Source of the DNA: JAFGRU01 sp016934985
GTDB lineage: Bacteria > Desulfobacterota > Desulfuromonadia > Desulfuromonadales > JAAYDE01
Direction: 5' to 3'
Assembly: GCA_963665045.2 (NCBI GenBank)
Contig: CAXXJQ010000003.1
Coordinates: forward strand, 1,240,001 to 1,304,000
Length of the DNA: 64,000 nucleotides
Shown: positions 15,823 to 24,965 of the stretch, one piece after another
Numbering within the stretch: the first letter of the stretch is position 1
Layout of the letters: each line of letters starts with the position of its first letter
The notes under the pieces: model-generated
Told to the model about the DNA's origin: nothing
Seen by the model: the letters and a program-made list of their open reading frames with translations, nothing else
Database searches by the model: none
Position numbers and translations under genes: made by a program

Positions 15823-17208
15823 TTAACTTTGTTCAGCAGGAACCGTCGAAGGTCTCTTTTCGGGAATAGTCATGCCGCTGCCACTATTGCCACTTGGGGT
15901 GTACTGACCAAGATGGACGGTCTGGAAATCAGGATAGGCAGACGCTGCATGTTCGGAAAAATCGAGGCCGGCAAGCTCTTCTTCCTGAGAAGCCCGCATT
16001 CCGATGATCATATCAATCGCTTTGAAAAGAATCAACCCGGTAACCATGCACCATGCGAAGCAGGCGCCGATACCGATAAGCTGTACCTTTATGGTTGCAA
16101 GGGAGAACCCGGCAGTATCAAAAAGTCCGGCTGCCAGAGTACCCCAGGCGCCACAGACACCGTGGACTGAGATGGCACCGACAGGGTCGTCAACTTTGAT
16201 TTTGTCAAAAAAGAGTACCGAATAAACAACCAGGACGCCCGCAATAAGACCAATAATTACTGCGGAAGTTGGAGAAACATTAGCGCAGCCGGCGGTAATA
16301 CCAACCAAACCAGCTAAAGCACCGTTCAGAGTCATACCAACGTCGCTTTTGCCGTATTTCATCCAGGTCAAAAGCATTGCAGCAATAGCGCCTGCGGCTG
16401 CTGCCAGGGTGGTGGTCACAGCGATAATGGCGATGGAACTGTCACCGGTGGTGGTGGAACCGGGGTTAAATCCATACCAACCGAACCAGAGAAGGAAAAC
16501 ACCGAGCGCGGCCAGGGGGATGTTGTGACCAGGGATAGGTTTGACTTTCCCTTCTTTGGTGAATTTGCCGAGACGCGGTCCGACAACGATAGCACCGGCG
16601 AGAGCAAGCCAGCCCCCAACCGAGTGAACAACTGTGGAACCGGCAAAGTCGATAAAGCCAAGACCCTCAAGCCAGCCGCTGCCGTTAAGGAGACTGCCCC
16701 ATGCCCAGCCGCCGAAAATAGGGTAAATTAAGGCAGAAACGAAGAACGAATAAACCAGATAGGCGCTGAATTTGGTCCTTTCAGCGACACCACCGGAAAT
16801 GATTGTGGCAGCGGTGGCACAGAAGACAACCTGGAACATCCAAAAAGCGTAACCCCAGTTACCTCCATCCGGTCCCCCTATAAGGAAAAATCCGTTGGTA
16901 CCAAAAAGCCCATTGGTGGTGCCAAACATTAGACCGAAACCGACAGCCCAAAAGGCAATAGCACCGACGGAGAAGTCCATCAAATTTTTCATGAGAATGT
17001 TACAAGCGTTTTTTGCTCTGGTAAAGCCAGCTTCAACCATGGCAAAACCGGCCTGCATTAAAAAAACCAGGAAGGCTGCAACAAGGGTCCAAACGAAGTT
17101 GAGGTTGGACTGAACCTGATCAGCAGTGATGGGAGCATCTTCAGCAAAAACTATGGCAGGTAAGAGTACAGCAAGAACAGACAAAGCGATCAATATTCTC
17201 TTTTTCAT
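15823..17208 (-). CDS. amt: Ammonium transporter
   Basis: A 461-residue Amt/Rh family channel for NH4+/NH3. The N-terminal signal peptide (MKKRILIALSVLAVLLPAIV, cleavage after FA) is followed by about eleven membrane spans. The pore histidines are in STVVHSVGGW and VHGVCGAWG, and family signatures such as AGFAMVEAGFTRAKN and GFNPGS are present. It is the second gene of the glnK-amt operon, 48 bases after glnK, which agrees with the known GlnK-AmtB partnership in nitrogen limitation. Confidence 0.95.
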   Translation of the reverse strand: MKKRILIALSVLAVLLPAIVFAEDAPITADQVQSNLNFVWTLVAAFLVFLMQAGFAMVEAGFTRAKNACNILMKNLMDFSVGAIAFWAVGFGLMFGTTNGLFGTNGFFLIGGPDGGNWGYAFWMFQVVFCATAATIISGGVAERTKFSAYLVYSFFVSALIYPIFGGWAWGSLLNGSGWLEGLGFIDFAGSTVVHSVGGWLALAGAIVVGPRLGKFTKEGKVKPIPGHNIPLAALGVFLLWFGWYGFNPGSTTTGDSSIAIIAVTTTLAAAAGAIAAMLLTWMKYGKSDVGMTLNGALAGLVGITAGCANVSPTSAVIIGLIAGVLVVYSVLFFDKIKVDDPVGAISVHGVCGAWGTLAAGLFDTAGFSLATIKVQLIGIGACFAWCMVTGLILFKAIDMIIGMRASQEEELAGLDFSEHAASAYPDFQTVHLGQYTPSGNSGSGMTIPEKRPSTVPAEQS

Positions 17209-17256
17209 TTTTTTAGTCCTTTTCCTTCTTTCTGAGTTTTAAAACTCAATGGTAAT

Positions 17257-17595
17257 TTATAGAGCTTCCCGGCCTTTTTCTCCGGTCCTTATCCTGATGG
17301 TCTCCAACGCATCGAAAACAAAAATTTTCCCGTCTCCGATCTGCCCGGTTCGTCCACCTTCGAGGATGCCTTGAATAACCTGATCAACCTTTTCAGCAGG
17401 AACGACGACCTCAACTTTCACCTTAGGGAGAAATTCAACCTGGTACTCCGAGCCTCGATAAAGTTCCGTGTGCCCTTTTTGTCTACCAAATCCTTTGACC
17501 TCGGATACCGTCATGCCGGTGATACCAAGATCAGATATGGCTGCCTTTACGTCCTCAAGCTTGAACGGCTTGATAATGCACTCAATCTTTTTCAT
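17257..17595 (-). CDS. glnK: PII signal protein linked to Amt
   Basis: A 112-residue PII protein with N-terminus MKKIECIIKPFKLEDVK, the T-loop with the uridylylation site Tyr51 in GHTELYRGSEY, and the ATP-binding B and C loops (GRTGQIGDGKIFV, RIRTGEKG). It should sense 2-oxoglutarate and ATP/ADP and gate the Amt channel when not uridylylated. The frame is open upstream, but MKKIE is the family start, behind AAGGGGG. An ATG two codons earlier is an alternative. Called glnK because amt follows. Confidence 0.94.
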   Translation of the reverse strand: MKKIECIIKPFKLEDVKAAISDLGITGMTVSEVKGFGRQKGHTELYRGSEYQVEFLPKVKVEVVVPAEKVDQVIQGILEGGRTGQIGDGKIFVFDALETIRIRTGEKGREAL

Positions 17596-17681
17596 CAACA
17601 TCCCCCTTTCGAAATGGAAACAAGCCGGCATTATTTTTTCGGTTGGTTTGTTTCGTTTTTGTTGTTTTACAAGAACTTGTT

Positions 17682-17698
17682 TCCACAAGACGTGCCAA
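17682..17698 (-). promoter_or_regulatory. Possible sigma-54 (-24/-12) promoter of glnK-amt
   Basis: On the minus strand TTGGCACGTCTTGTGGA matches the -24 box (TTGGCACG) perfectly, but the -12 box reads GTGGA in place of TTGCA, so the invariant GC is GG. It lies about 90 bases upstream of glnK. The rest of 17596-17975 is AT-rich with no gene seen. Confidence 0.4.
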
Positions 17699-17975
17699 TT
17701 TTTTTTCTTAATTTTTTCAATTATTTACAATGTTTTTGTTGTTTTTGGTCTGCCTATATTCTTGCCACGCCTATTTTTTGTGCGTAATTTTTAAGCATTT
17801 TTTTGACCTACAATTTTAAGCACTAACCTTCCACAAACCCTTTTCAAATGAAAAATATCACTCATGAAATCTCTTCGAGGTCTGAAATCCCCATATTCAC
17901 AAGAGTTAATTTCCACCCATCTTCCTGACTCCATTGTTCTTTTTTGGACTTATCCAAAAACAATAAAATATAATC

Positions 17976-18004
17976 TTGCGGGTAATACTTTCATGGCCTA
18001 TACT
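17976..18004 (+). promoter_or_regulatory. Promoter of the 6S RNA gene
   Basis: TTGCGG (17976-17981), a 17-bp spacer, and TATACT (17999-18004). The expected start, six to eight bases downstream, coincides with the 5' strand of the terminal helix of the RNA. Confidence 0.65.
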
Positions 18005-18010
18005 AAAAAC

Positions 18011-18200
18011 AAAGAAGGCTCTCTGCCCTGCTCGTGAGGCACGATGCCCACACGGAATAAATGTTTTAAGGGATTTCTTCAGGACGACTGTGAGCATGCC
18101 CGTTAGTTCGGGAAGCCTGACGTTGTTACAAGGAAACCCACCTCGTTGGCCTTCGTGGTGAGGCCAATTGCCCACGGTAGGTGTGGAGAGCTTCTGTGTT
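18011..18200 (+). ncRNA. ssrS: 6S RNA
   Basis: About 190 nt. The segment GTGAGCATGC..CGGGAAGCCT (about 18090-18120) matches the conserved part of enterobacterial 6S RNA (GUGAGCAUGC..CGAGAAGCCU). The two ends pair: AGAAGGCTCTC near 18013 with GAGAGCTTCT near 18186-18195, giving the long rod with a central bubble that mimics an open promoter and binds sigma-70 RNA polymerase in stationary phase. An own promoter lies upstream and a terminator directly downstream. The usual neighbour gene ygfA is absent here. A TraB family gene follows instead. Exact ends are inferred. Confidence 0.88.
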
Positions 18201-18204
18201 ATCA

Positions 18205-18227
18205 GGCATCTTTCGGATGCCTTTTTT
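18205..18227 (+). terminator. Terminator of 6S RNA
   Basis: GGCATC (18205-18210) pairs with GATGCC (18216-18221) over a TTTCG loop and is followed by six T. It ends the 6S transcript before the TraB family gene. Confidence 0.85.
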
Positions 18228-18288
18228 ATTAAGCTTAATGCCGGATTAATTGCGACTTTTTTTTAAGTCCTTTTTTGAAAATGCACTT

Positions 18289-19464
18289 ATGGACAATCAT
18301 CGACCTTCGGATCTGAAGCACATCACCATCGGCGAGCATGAAATCCTTCTTCTAGGTACGGCCCATATTTCCCAGAGTTCAGTTGATGCCGTTCGCTTCC
18401 TTATACCCCAAGAACAACCTGACAGCGTTTGTATCGAACTCGATTCTCAAAGGTTCAAATCCCTGCAACAGAAAAACCGCTGGGAATCCTTAAATATTAT
18501 TCAGGTTATTAAAAAAGGACAGCTCCCCTACCTGATGGCAAATCTGGCCCTTTCCGCCTTTCAAAAGCGCATGGGCTTACAAACGGGGGTTCAGCCAGGT
18601 GCCGAAATGGCTGCGGCAGCTGAAACTGCGCAAAATTTAAATATCCCCGTTGTTCTTATTGATCGTGATATTCGAACAACCCTATTGCGTGCCTGGAGAA
18701 AAACCGGCCTTTGGAAGAAGCTCAACCTCTTTGCCTCGCTTCTTGCCAGCATGTTTGAAAAACAGAAAATAGATGAAGAGGAATTGCGAAGGCTGCGGGA
18801 GACCGATACCCTTTCGTCCATGCTCGAAGAAATGGGCGAAATGCTCCCCTCAGTGAAAAATATTCTGGTGGATGAACGCGACCTTTACATGGCAGACAAG
18901 ATCAGAAATACAATGGGGGAAAAAACCCTGGTTATTGTCGGAGCCGCCCATGTACCAGGTATCAGCCGACTTCTAAGCGAAGGGTTTCCTGACCGGGATT
19001 TGGATGAATTAGCCACAATTCCTCCTAAATCCTCAGTTTCAAAGGTTTTACCCTGGTTACTGCCTTTTCTGGTTGTGGTGCTCTTTGTGGTTGGATTTTC
19101 GGGAGGGAGTTTCGACAAGGCACAGGAGGCAGCTCTGGCCTGGATTCTCGCCAATGGCCTGCTCTCTGCCCTTGGCGCCCTTCTGGCCTTCGGTCATCCG
19201 TTGACAATCGCCTCGGCTTTTGTTGCAGCCCCCATTACTTCTTTGAATCCGATGATCGGAGCCGGCTTTGTTACGGCCCTGGTCCAGGCCTTTGCCGTAG
19301 CCCCGACCGTTAAAGACATGGAAAGAATCAGCGAAGACATGGCAACATTCAAAGGCTGGTGGCGAAACCGCATGACTCGGGTCATGCTGGTTTTTCTTTT
19401 GTCCAGCCTGGGGTCAGTATTCGGTACCCTGGTATCTTTTCACTGGCTTAAGAATCTACTTTAA
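18289..19464 (+). CDS. TraB/PrgY family membrane protein
   Basis: A 391-residue protein of the TraB family, named after a plasmid pheromone-shutdown factor and of unproven role in most bacteria. The conserved N-terminal motifs are LLGTAHISQSSV, CIELDSQR, LIDRDI and IVGAAHVPG, followed by three to four C-terminal membrane spans starting near WLLPFLVVVLFVVGF. A TTG start 13 codons upstream is possible, but the ATG at 18289 begins just before the conserved domain. No clear ribosome-binding site is seen at either start. A proteolytic or hydrolytic role is proposed for the fold. No operon partner. Confidence 0.85.
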   Translation: MDNHRPSDLKHITIGEHEILLLGTAHISQSSVDAVRFLIPQEQPDSVCIELDSQRFKSLQQKNRWESLNIIQVIKKGQLPYLMANLALSAFQKRMGLQTGVQPGAEMAAAAETAQNLNIPVVLIDRDIRTTLLRAWRKTGLWKKLNLFASLLASMFEKQKIDEEELRRLRETDTLSSMLEEMGEMLPSVKNILVDERDLYMADKIRNTMGEKTLVIVGAAHVPGISRLLSEGFPDRDLDELATIPPKSSVSKVLPWLLPFLVVVLFVVGFSGGSFDKAQEAALAWILANGLLSALGALLAFGHPLTIASAFVAAPITSLNPMIGAGFVTALVQAFAVAPTVKDMERISEDMATFKGWWRNRMTRVMLVFLLSSLGSVFGTLVSFHWLKNLL

Positions 19465-19499
19465 CTCTCTTATCCTACCTGTTTAATTTTAAATTTCTT

Positions 19500-21254
19500 T
19501 CACAAACCACCTTGTTCATCAAGGCTGCCCAAAAGCAATTGGTCCAGGACGCGATCTTTAAGATAAATATCGTTCCTGAATTGAACTGTATCCTTCTGAT
19601 CCACCCACGCCGTCATATAGAAAATATAGACGGGTATTTCCTTGGGGAGATCAACTTGCAAAGGATGAGAGAGATTCATGACCCGGTAGAGTTCTTCACA
19701 ACTACAGTCGGCTTCCCTGAGAAGGTATTGGGCTAGATCAAGAGGCCTTTCAATGCGTATGCATCCTGAGCTGAAAAGGCGAATATCCCGCGAAAAAAGA
19801 TGGCGTTCGTTGGTATCGTGAAGATATACGGCATAGGGGTTCGGAAACATAAACTTGACCCGCCCCAAAGGATTCCAGGGTCCGGGTTTTTGTCTGAGCA
19901 TGCCGGGGAACTTGGCAGGCTCGACCTCGTCCCATTTGATTTCAGCCGGGTCAATGGAACTTCCCTCCCCTCGCCAGGGTATTATTTCAAAATTGTTTCT
20001 TTCAAGCCAGCCAGGGTCTTTTTGGATTTTAGGTAGTTTGTCTTCCTTTAAAATGGTCGGCGGCACATACCAGTAGGGCGAAAACTCAAGATAGGTCATG
20101 CGAGCCGAAAATACAGGCGTTTTTCTATAGGCCCGGCCTACAATGACAGGCATCCACATTACCGGTTTTTCCTTTTCATAAACCGTCAGCTGAAGATCTG
20201 GGATATTAATCGCCAAATAATTTTCCCCCAGGCTCTTCGGCAACCACCTTAAACGCTCGAGGTTGACTTCAATCTGTCTGACCCGTTCTTCGGCAGAAAC
20301 ATTCAGTTCCCTTATTGTATTAGCGCCAAGGACTCCATCGTCGACCAATCCATGACGACGTTGAAAGCGAATCAAGGCGGTTTTTAGCGAACTATCAAAC
20401 AAGTCTGAACCCTGTTCGATCAACCCGTCCATTTCCCCTGTTAAAGTCAGCCGTTTACGTAAAAAGGCAACCCTGGGATCACGATCCCCAAGGCGAAGGG
20501 ATGGCCCTGAAGGAATCTTGCTCCACCCTCCGGAAGCAACCAGGCGACGATACTTTGCCAGACCGGAAGCAAGGCGTCCATAACCGGGAAAAGAAGGTTT
20601 AAGTTTTGCCATGAGCAGGCAAAAAGGTTCTTTTTCAAGGGCAAAAAATAACAATTTGACAAGATCAGGACGGGTTTTTCGGAACCTCCAACGGTTGTCT
20701 ACCTCCAGTGGATTAACCCGCCCATGAATGAAATCTGACGTATAAAGCATAAAGGCATCGGTAAAAAGGATATCAAGTTGGGCGCGCCAATAGGGATTTG
20801 GCAGATGCCATTTTTTATCGGTAAATCGTTGGAGGGCTATCAGGGTTTCCAGCTCCTGCAAATGATAATCATCGGGGCAAAAGCCATCCTCAAAGGAGGA
20901 ACGCAGGCAATCCAGAAGGATCAGGGCGTTTTGTGATATTTCCCCCTTAGCAACCCAGGCTGGGGTGTAATTTCTTTGCTGATAAAAGTCCAGAGTCTCC
21001 CCGGTAGGGCGAAAAGTACCTGGGTTTGAAGATTTAAACAGAAATTTTTCGGAATTGAAAAGAAGTTCTTTTATGGAACTCGAAATCTCCGATCCAATTG
21101 AAAAGCCTTCTGCAGGGACGCCAGCCAAAAGAAATAAAACGCAAAAAACAGCCCATGTCGCACGAATAGGTAATTTTCTAACGCTGCAGCGGGATTTATG
21201 ATTTTTCCAGGGCGACCTGAACAATACGAATATATCCAAAAAATCTAAAAGCAT
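19500..21254 (-). CDS. L,D-transpeptidase of the YcbB/LdtD type
   Basis: A 584-residue cell-wall enzyme. The N-terminus carries an uncleaved or cleaved signal (AVFCVLFLLAGVPAEGF). A scaffold domain follows, then a peptidoglycan-binding repeat (RFQRRHGLVDDGVLGANTIREL), and a YkuD catalytic domain with the motif HDTN.. and SSGCIRIERP, where Cys498 is the nucleophile. Such enzymes form 3-3 peptidoglycan cross-links or attach lipoproteins. A TTG start at 21269 would overlap the upstream reductase gene. The ATG at 21254 lies 8 bases after its stop, suggesting an operon. Confidence 0.88.
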   Translation of the reverse strand: MLLDFLDIFVLFRSPWKNHKSRCSVRKLPIRATWAVFCVLFLLAGVPAEGFSIGSEISSSIKELLFNSEKFLFKSSNPGTFRPTGETLDFYQQRNYTPAWVAKGEISQNALILLDCLRSSFEDGFCPDDYHLQELETLIALQRFTDKKWHLPNPYWRAQLDILFTDAFMLYTSDFIHGRVNPLEVDNRWRFRKTRPDLVKLLFFALEKEPFCLLMAKLKPSFPGYGRLASGLAKYRRLVASGGWSKIPSGPSLRLGDRDPRVAFLRKRLTLTGEMDGLIEQGSDLFDSSLKTALIRFQRRHGLVDDGVLGANTIRELNVSAEERVRQIEVNLERLRWLPKSLGENYLAINIPDLQLTVYEKEKPVMWMPVIVGRAYRKTPVFSARMTYLEFSPYWYVPPTILKEDKLPKIQKDPGWLERNNFEIIPWRGEGSSIDPAEIKWDEVEPAKFPGMLRQKPGPWNPLGRVKFMFPNPYAVYLHDTNERHLFSRDIRLFSSGCIRIERPLDLAQYLLREADCSCEELYRVMNLSHPLQVDLPKEIPVYIFYMTAWVDQKDTVQFRNDIYLKDRVLDQLLLGSLDEQGGL

Positions 21255-21261
21255 ATTGTCT

Positions 21262-22545
21262 TTAATCAATATCCCTAATCAGGTTTAAAAGTTCATCAAG
21301 GGAGAGGTTTTTATGCACGGGTTTGCCCAGGTTTTCTCCCTGCCGGTGATAGACATCGAAGCTGGGCTCCTTTCCCTTGGCGATGATACCCCAGTCGGCG
21401 GTTTGCGGCCGAACACAAGAATTCGGGCAGGCGGAAAGAGCGATTTTTAATCCGCGGCCGTTTTCACCGAGACAGGCAAGAATTTCTGAACCGACGTCCC
21501 GGGTTGCCACAATGCCGCGTTGACATTCATGATTTCCGGGGCAAGTCCTGAAATTTATGCCCACAATCATATCATCGGTGAGGAAACCTTGATCTTGCAA
21601 ATGTTTCATGGCTTCCATTTCTCCGGCAAGGCCGGCAACAAACAGGACAAGGTTCTGACTGGAGGTTAAAGTTAAATAACCACCACTGAATTGCCGGGCA
21701 ATTTCAGCCAGGATCCGAAGAGATGCTGAAGTCAACTGCCCAAAGCGAACGGGTACCACCAGTTTTCCCCGCCCGGGCTCGGCAGCAGGTACGGTCATAT
21801 GCTGATCAAACCCGGCTCTTAAAAGCAAATCTTTGCGGTCTTTTAATTTAAGATCCAGTTCCCGGATAAAGGTTTCCCGTCCTTTATCCTTGATCAAACT
21901 TTTCAAACGAACCCCAGGCCCCGCTTCAGCCATGTAGATTTCCAGAACCGCCTCAATAAGCGGCAGAATGCGCTTTTCCGGCAGGTGTTTGGAATAGAGA
22001 AATGCTTCAATCGGATGGCGGCCAAGCCCGCCTCCAATCCAAACATCGTAGGTTTTTTCCCCATCCGTTTCTCCGCTGTAAACGAGACAGACATCCTGAA
22101 TCAGATGACAGGCATCCTGGTAACACCCTTCGACCCCAATTTTAAACTTTTTGGGAATTCCTTCGAAGTGAGGATTTGAGGTGAAATAGTGCTGAATTTT
22201 ACGGGCAAGAATCTGCCCCTGCAAAAAACCATCAGCCAGAACACTGGTGCAGGAAACACTGCGTACAGCGGGTCCGGTCGCTCCACGGAGTTCCAGGCCT
22301 ACCGATTTAAGTTCCCTGTACACCTGGCCTATGGAAGATTCCTGCAAACGATGAATTTCCATATTGCCGCGGATAGTTAAATGAATGGAGCCAGCACCAA
22401 ATTTTTCAGCAACATCGGCAACCTTTGCCGCCTGTTGGGAGGAAACAACACCAGCTGGAAGTTTAATCCTGGCGAAAAAAGATCCATCAGCCTGTTTTTT
22501 AAATCCTTCTATTCCAATGTGATCATGATTGATAGCGGTATTCAT
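21262..22545 (-). CDS. Siroheme-type sulfite/nitrite reductase
   Basis: A 427-residue member of the nitrite/sulfite reductase family with ferredoxin-like half domains and a siroheme-[4Fe-4S] site. Cluster ligands are intact: Cys-x5-Cys in TCPGNHECQ and Cys-x3-Cys in SACPNSCVRPQ. The N-terminal half has HLTIRGNMEIH, a typical substrate or siroheme contact region. It is shorter than assimilatory enzymes of 500-570 residues, resembling small single-polypeptide forms. No flavoprotein partner is adjacent, so ferredoxin is the likely donor. Whether nitrite or sulfite is reduced cannot be told. Confidence 0.8.
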   Translation of the reverse strand: MNTAINHDHIGIEGFKKQADGSFFARIKLPAGVVSSQQAAKVADVAEKFGAGSIHLTIRGNMEIHRLQESSIGQVYRELKSVGLELRGATGPAVRSVSCTSVLADGFLQGQILARKIQHYFTSNPHFEGIPKKFKIGVEGCYQDACHLIQDVCLVYSGETDGEKTYDVWIGGGLGRHPIEAFLYSKHLPEKRILPLIEAVLEIYMAEAGPGVRLKSLIKDKGRETFIRELDLKLKDRKDLLLRAGFDQHMTVPAAEPGRGKLVVPVRFGQLTSASLRILAEIARQFSGGYLTLTSSQNLVLFVAGLAGEMEAMKHLQDQGFLTDDMIVGINFRTCPGNHECQRGIVATRDVGSEILACLGENGRGLKIALSACPNSCVRPQTADWGIIAKGKEPSFDVYHRQGENLGKPVHKNLSLDELLNLIRDID

Positions 22546-22583
22546 AAAGATTTAACCTTTTCCGGTTTAGTCAGTAGTTGACC

Positions 22584-23948
22584 TCATTTTTGCCAAACTG
22601 TCTGAATATTAACGAATTCACGGATCCCATAATGGGACAATTCACGCCCATAGCCGGAAAGCTTAACGCCGCCGAAAGGCAGGCGCGGATCACTCTTGAC
22701 CAGGCCATTAAAAAAAACCGCTCCACATTGTAAGGATGCTGCATACTCTTCAGCTCTGTCCAGATCTTTGGTCCATAAAGATGCGCCCAGGCCAAAGGGG
22801 ACGGAATTTGCGATAGATATGGCCTGCCGGGCATCCTTCGCCTTGATCACCGTGGCAACCGGGCCGAAGGTTTCCTGATCATAGGCGGGCATGCCTTCTT
22901 CAACATCAACCAGTATGGTAGCCGGATAATAGAACCCCTCGCCTTCCAGGGGCTGACCTCCCAACAAAACTCGGGCCCCATGCTCAACGGAGGTGCGGAC
23001 CTGTTCGTGGAGTTCGTCGACCAGATCCTGGCGGGCAAGAGGACCGATGCGTGTAGATTCCAAACATGGATCACCCAGGGGAAGGATTGCCATTTCCTTT
23101 TTAAAGTGCTCCAAAAACAAATCATATATTTCTTCAACGACAATAAACCTTTTGGCGGCGATGCAGCTCTGACCGGAATTGATGCAACGGGCCTGAGCAG
23201 CAACTTTGGCTGCTTCCTCAAGGTCGGCATCAGCCAGAACGATAAAAGGATCACTCCCTCCGAGTTCCAGAACCGTTTTTTTCAACATCTTTCCGGCTTT
23301 AGCAGCAACCTCGCGCCCGGCATGATCGCTGCCCGTCAAAGTAATAGCCTGAACATAAGGGCTGGCAATCACTTCGTCAACCTTCCCGGAACCGATCATC
23401 AGGGTTGTGAAAAGTTTATTGGGAAGCCCAGCCTCTTCTAGAATATTCTGAATTGCTAAAGCACATTGCGGAACATTGGAGGAATGCTTCAAAACACAGG
23501 CATTGCCAGCCATCAGGGCCGGGGCGGCAAAACGGAATACCTGCCACAAAGGAAAGTTCCAGGGCATGATGGCAAGAATGGTCCCGAGAGGCCGGAAAGC
23601 CACATAGGAACGAGAGGCATCACTTTCTATGGTTTCTAAAGCCAGAAATTTTTCTGCATTTTCAGCATAATAGTCGCAAACCCAGGCGCATTTTTCTGTT
23701 TCCGCCCTTCCTTCCGCAACAGGTTTGCCCATTTCCAAGGTCATTATCTGCGCGAGTTGTTCCTTCTCTTGTCGCAGGACCTCTGCCGTCCTGAAAAGAA
23801 CGGCAGCGCGTTCAGGAAAACTTCTGTTTGCCCACGTTGGCCATGCCCGAGCAGTTTTTTCCAATTCCATGAGGGTTTTTTCCAGGGTCCATTCTTCGAA
23901 TCTTTTAACCAGCTTTCCGGTTGCAGGATTAACGGTTTCAAGAGCCAT
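22584..23948 (-). CDS. Succinate-semialdehyde dehydrogenase (aldehyde dehydrogenase superfamily)
   Basis: A 454-residue NAD(P)-dependent aldehyde dehydrogenase, with closest pattern to the YneI/Sad group that oxidises succinate semialdehyde to succinate. Motifs are PWNFPLWQVFRFAAPAL, the general base Glu in LELGGSDPF, the catalytic Cys in NSGQSCIAAKR, and ETFGPVA near the end. It starts behind GAAGGGA and ends 38 bases before the sulfite reductase gene on the same strand. No GABA or gamma-hydroxybutyrate gene is nearby, so the substrate is inferred from family similarity only. Confidence 0.85.
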   Translation of the reverse strand: MALETVNPATGKLVKRFEEWTLEKTLMELEKTARAWPTWANRSFPERAAVLFRTAEVLRQEKEQLAQIMTLEMGKPVAEGRAETEKCAWVCDYYAENAEKFLALETIESDASRSYVAFRPLGTILAIMPWNFPLWQVFRFAAPALMAGNACVLKHSSNVPQCALAIQNILEEAGLPNKLFTTLMIGSGKVDEVIASPYVQAITLTGSDHAGREVAAKAGKMLKKTVLELGGSDPFIVLADADLEEAAKVAAQARCINSGQSCIAAKRFIVVEEIYDLFLEHFKKEMAILPLGDPCLESTRIGPLARQDLVDELHEQVRTSVEHGARVLLGGQPLEGEGFYYPATILVDVEEGMPAYDQETFGPVATVIKAKDARQAISIANSVPFGLGASLWTKDLDRAEEYAASLQCGAVFFNGLVKSDPRLPFGGVKLSGYGRELSHYGIREFVNIQTVWQK

Positions 23949-24173
23949 TGAGCTTTCCCTTCCATTTTGTTTTAAACATACACAAAAAAACTTTTACTCT
24001 ACTCATTATCCCTATCCGAGCCTCTTCTTTCAAGCCACAACTGGCCAATTCGACCTGGTTCATAATAAGTCCTTGCCTGCAAGGATATTTTTTGAAATAT
24101 TTGAAGAAGAAAACAAAACTCTTTGATGACAATGTATTTCTCAACAACTTTTTACTGATGGAATGCTAATTTT

Positions 24174-24896
24174 ATGCGCTCTGGTTTTAAAAAATTTGGA
24201 GGTAGGCCTGAATTTTCCTGGACCCACCTGATCGTTTACGCCAATTTGATTCTTTTTACCTGGATGGTAATAGTCGGAATTCTTGCCGGTTTTGGTCTTA
24301 AACCGGTTCTTTCTCCCTCCACCGGCCTGCTTCTCCATATGGGGGGTCAAGCCTGGCCCCTGGTTTTAAATAAAGGTCAATGGTGGCGTTGCATTTCTTA
24401 TGCTTTTACTCATGCCGGCCTTATTCATCTCGGTTTTAATATGGTGGTTCTTCTTCAGGTTGGCAAGCCGGTAGAGCGTGAGCTCGGGAAAAATATTTTT
24501 CTGAGTCTTTATGTTTTCTCAGCTTTGACCGCGACCTTGGCTGGTTTAATCTGGCACCCCATGACACCGGTTGTGGGCGCTTCGGGGTCTCTTTTCGGTC
24601 TGATTGGCTTTTCTATCGTGTTCTTTCACCGCTTGGGTGGCCCCATGGCCCGGCAGCAGCGCAACATGATGCTTCAATGGGCAGTATTTGCCTTTGTCTT
24701 TGGTCTCATGGTCGGAGCTGATAATGCCGGTCATCTTGGCGGGGCACTTGGTGGCGCCTTAATCGGCCTCATCTTTCCTCTCCGTTCCCAAACCCATCCT
24801 GAAAATATGACCTTTTTTAAATTCCTGGGAATTACCAGCATCGTTCTCATTTGTTACGGGTTAGGAGGCCTCGCCCTTTCATGGGTGGGTATTTAA
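24174..24896 (+). CDS. Rhomboid family intramembrane serine protease
   Basis: A 240-residue membrane protein with about six spans. The catalytic dyad is visible: Ser137 in GASGSLFG and His187 in NAGHLGG. The family motif HAGLIHLGFNM (His80, His85, Asn89) provides the oxyanion-side residues. It should cleave membrane-anchored substrates within the lipid bilayer, with unknown targets. It is divergent from the aldehyde dehydrogenase gene and followed 70 bases later by pncB on the same strand. Confidence 0.9.
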   Translation: MRSGFKKFGGRPEFSWTHLIVYANLILFTWMVIVGILAGFGLKPVLSPSTGLLLHMGGQAWPLVLNKGQWWRCISYAFTHAGLIHLGFNMVVLLQVGKPVERELGKNIFLSLYVFSALTATLAGLIWHPMTPVVGASGSLFGLIGFSIVFFHRLGGPMARQQRNMMLQWAVFAFVFGLMVGADNAGHLGGALGGALIGLIFPLRSQTHPENMTFFKFLGITSIVLICYGLGGLALSWVGI

Positions 24897-24965
24897 AATT
24901 TTTAAAACAAGTAAGCGCAAGGTTTTTCATCATCCGATCTTTTGGTTTTCTGAAAGTGAGGCCTC

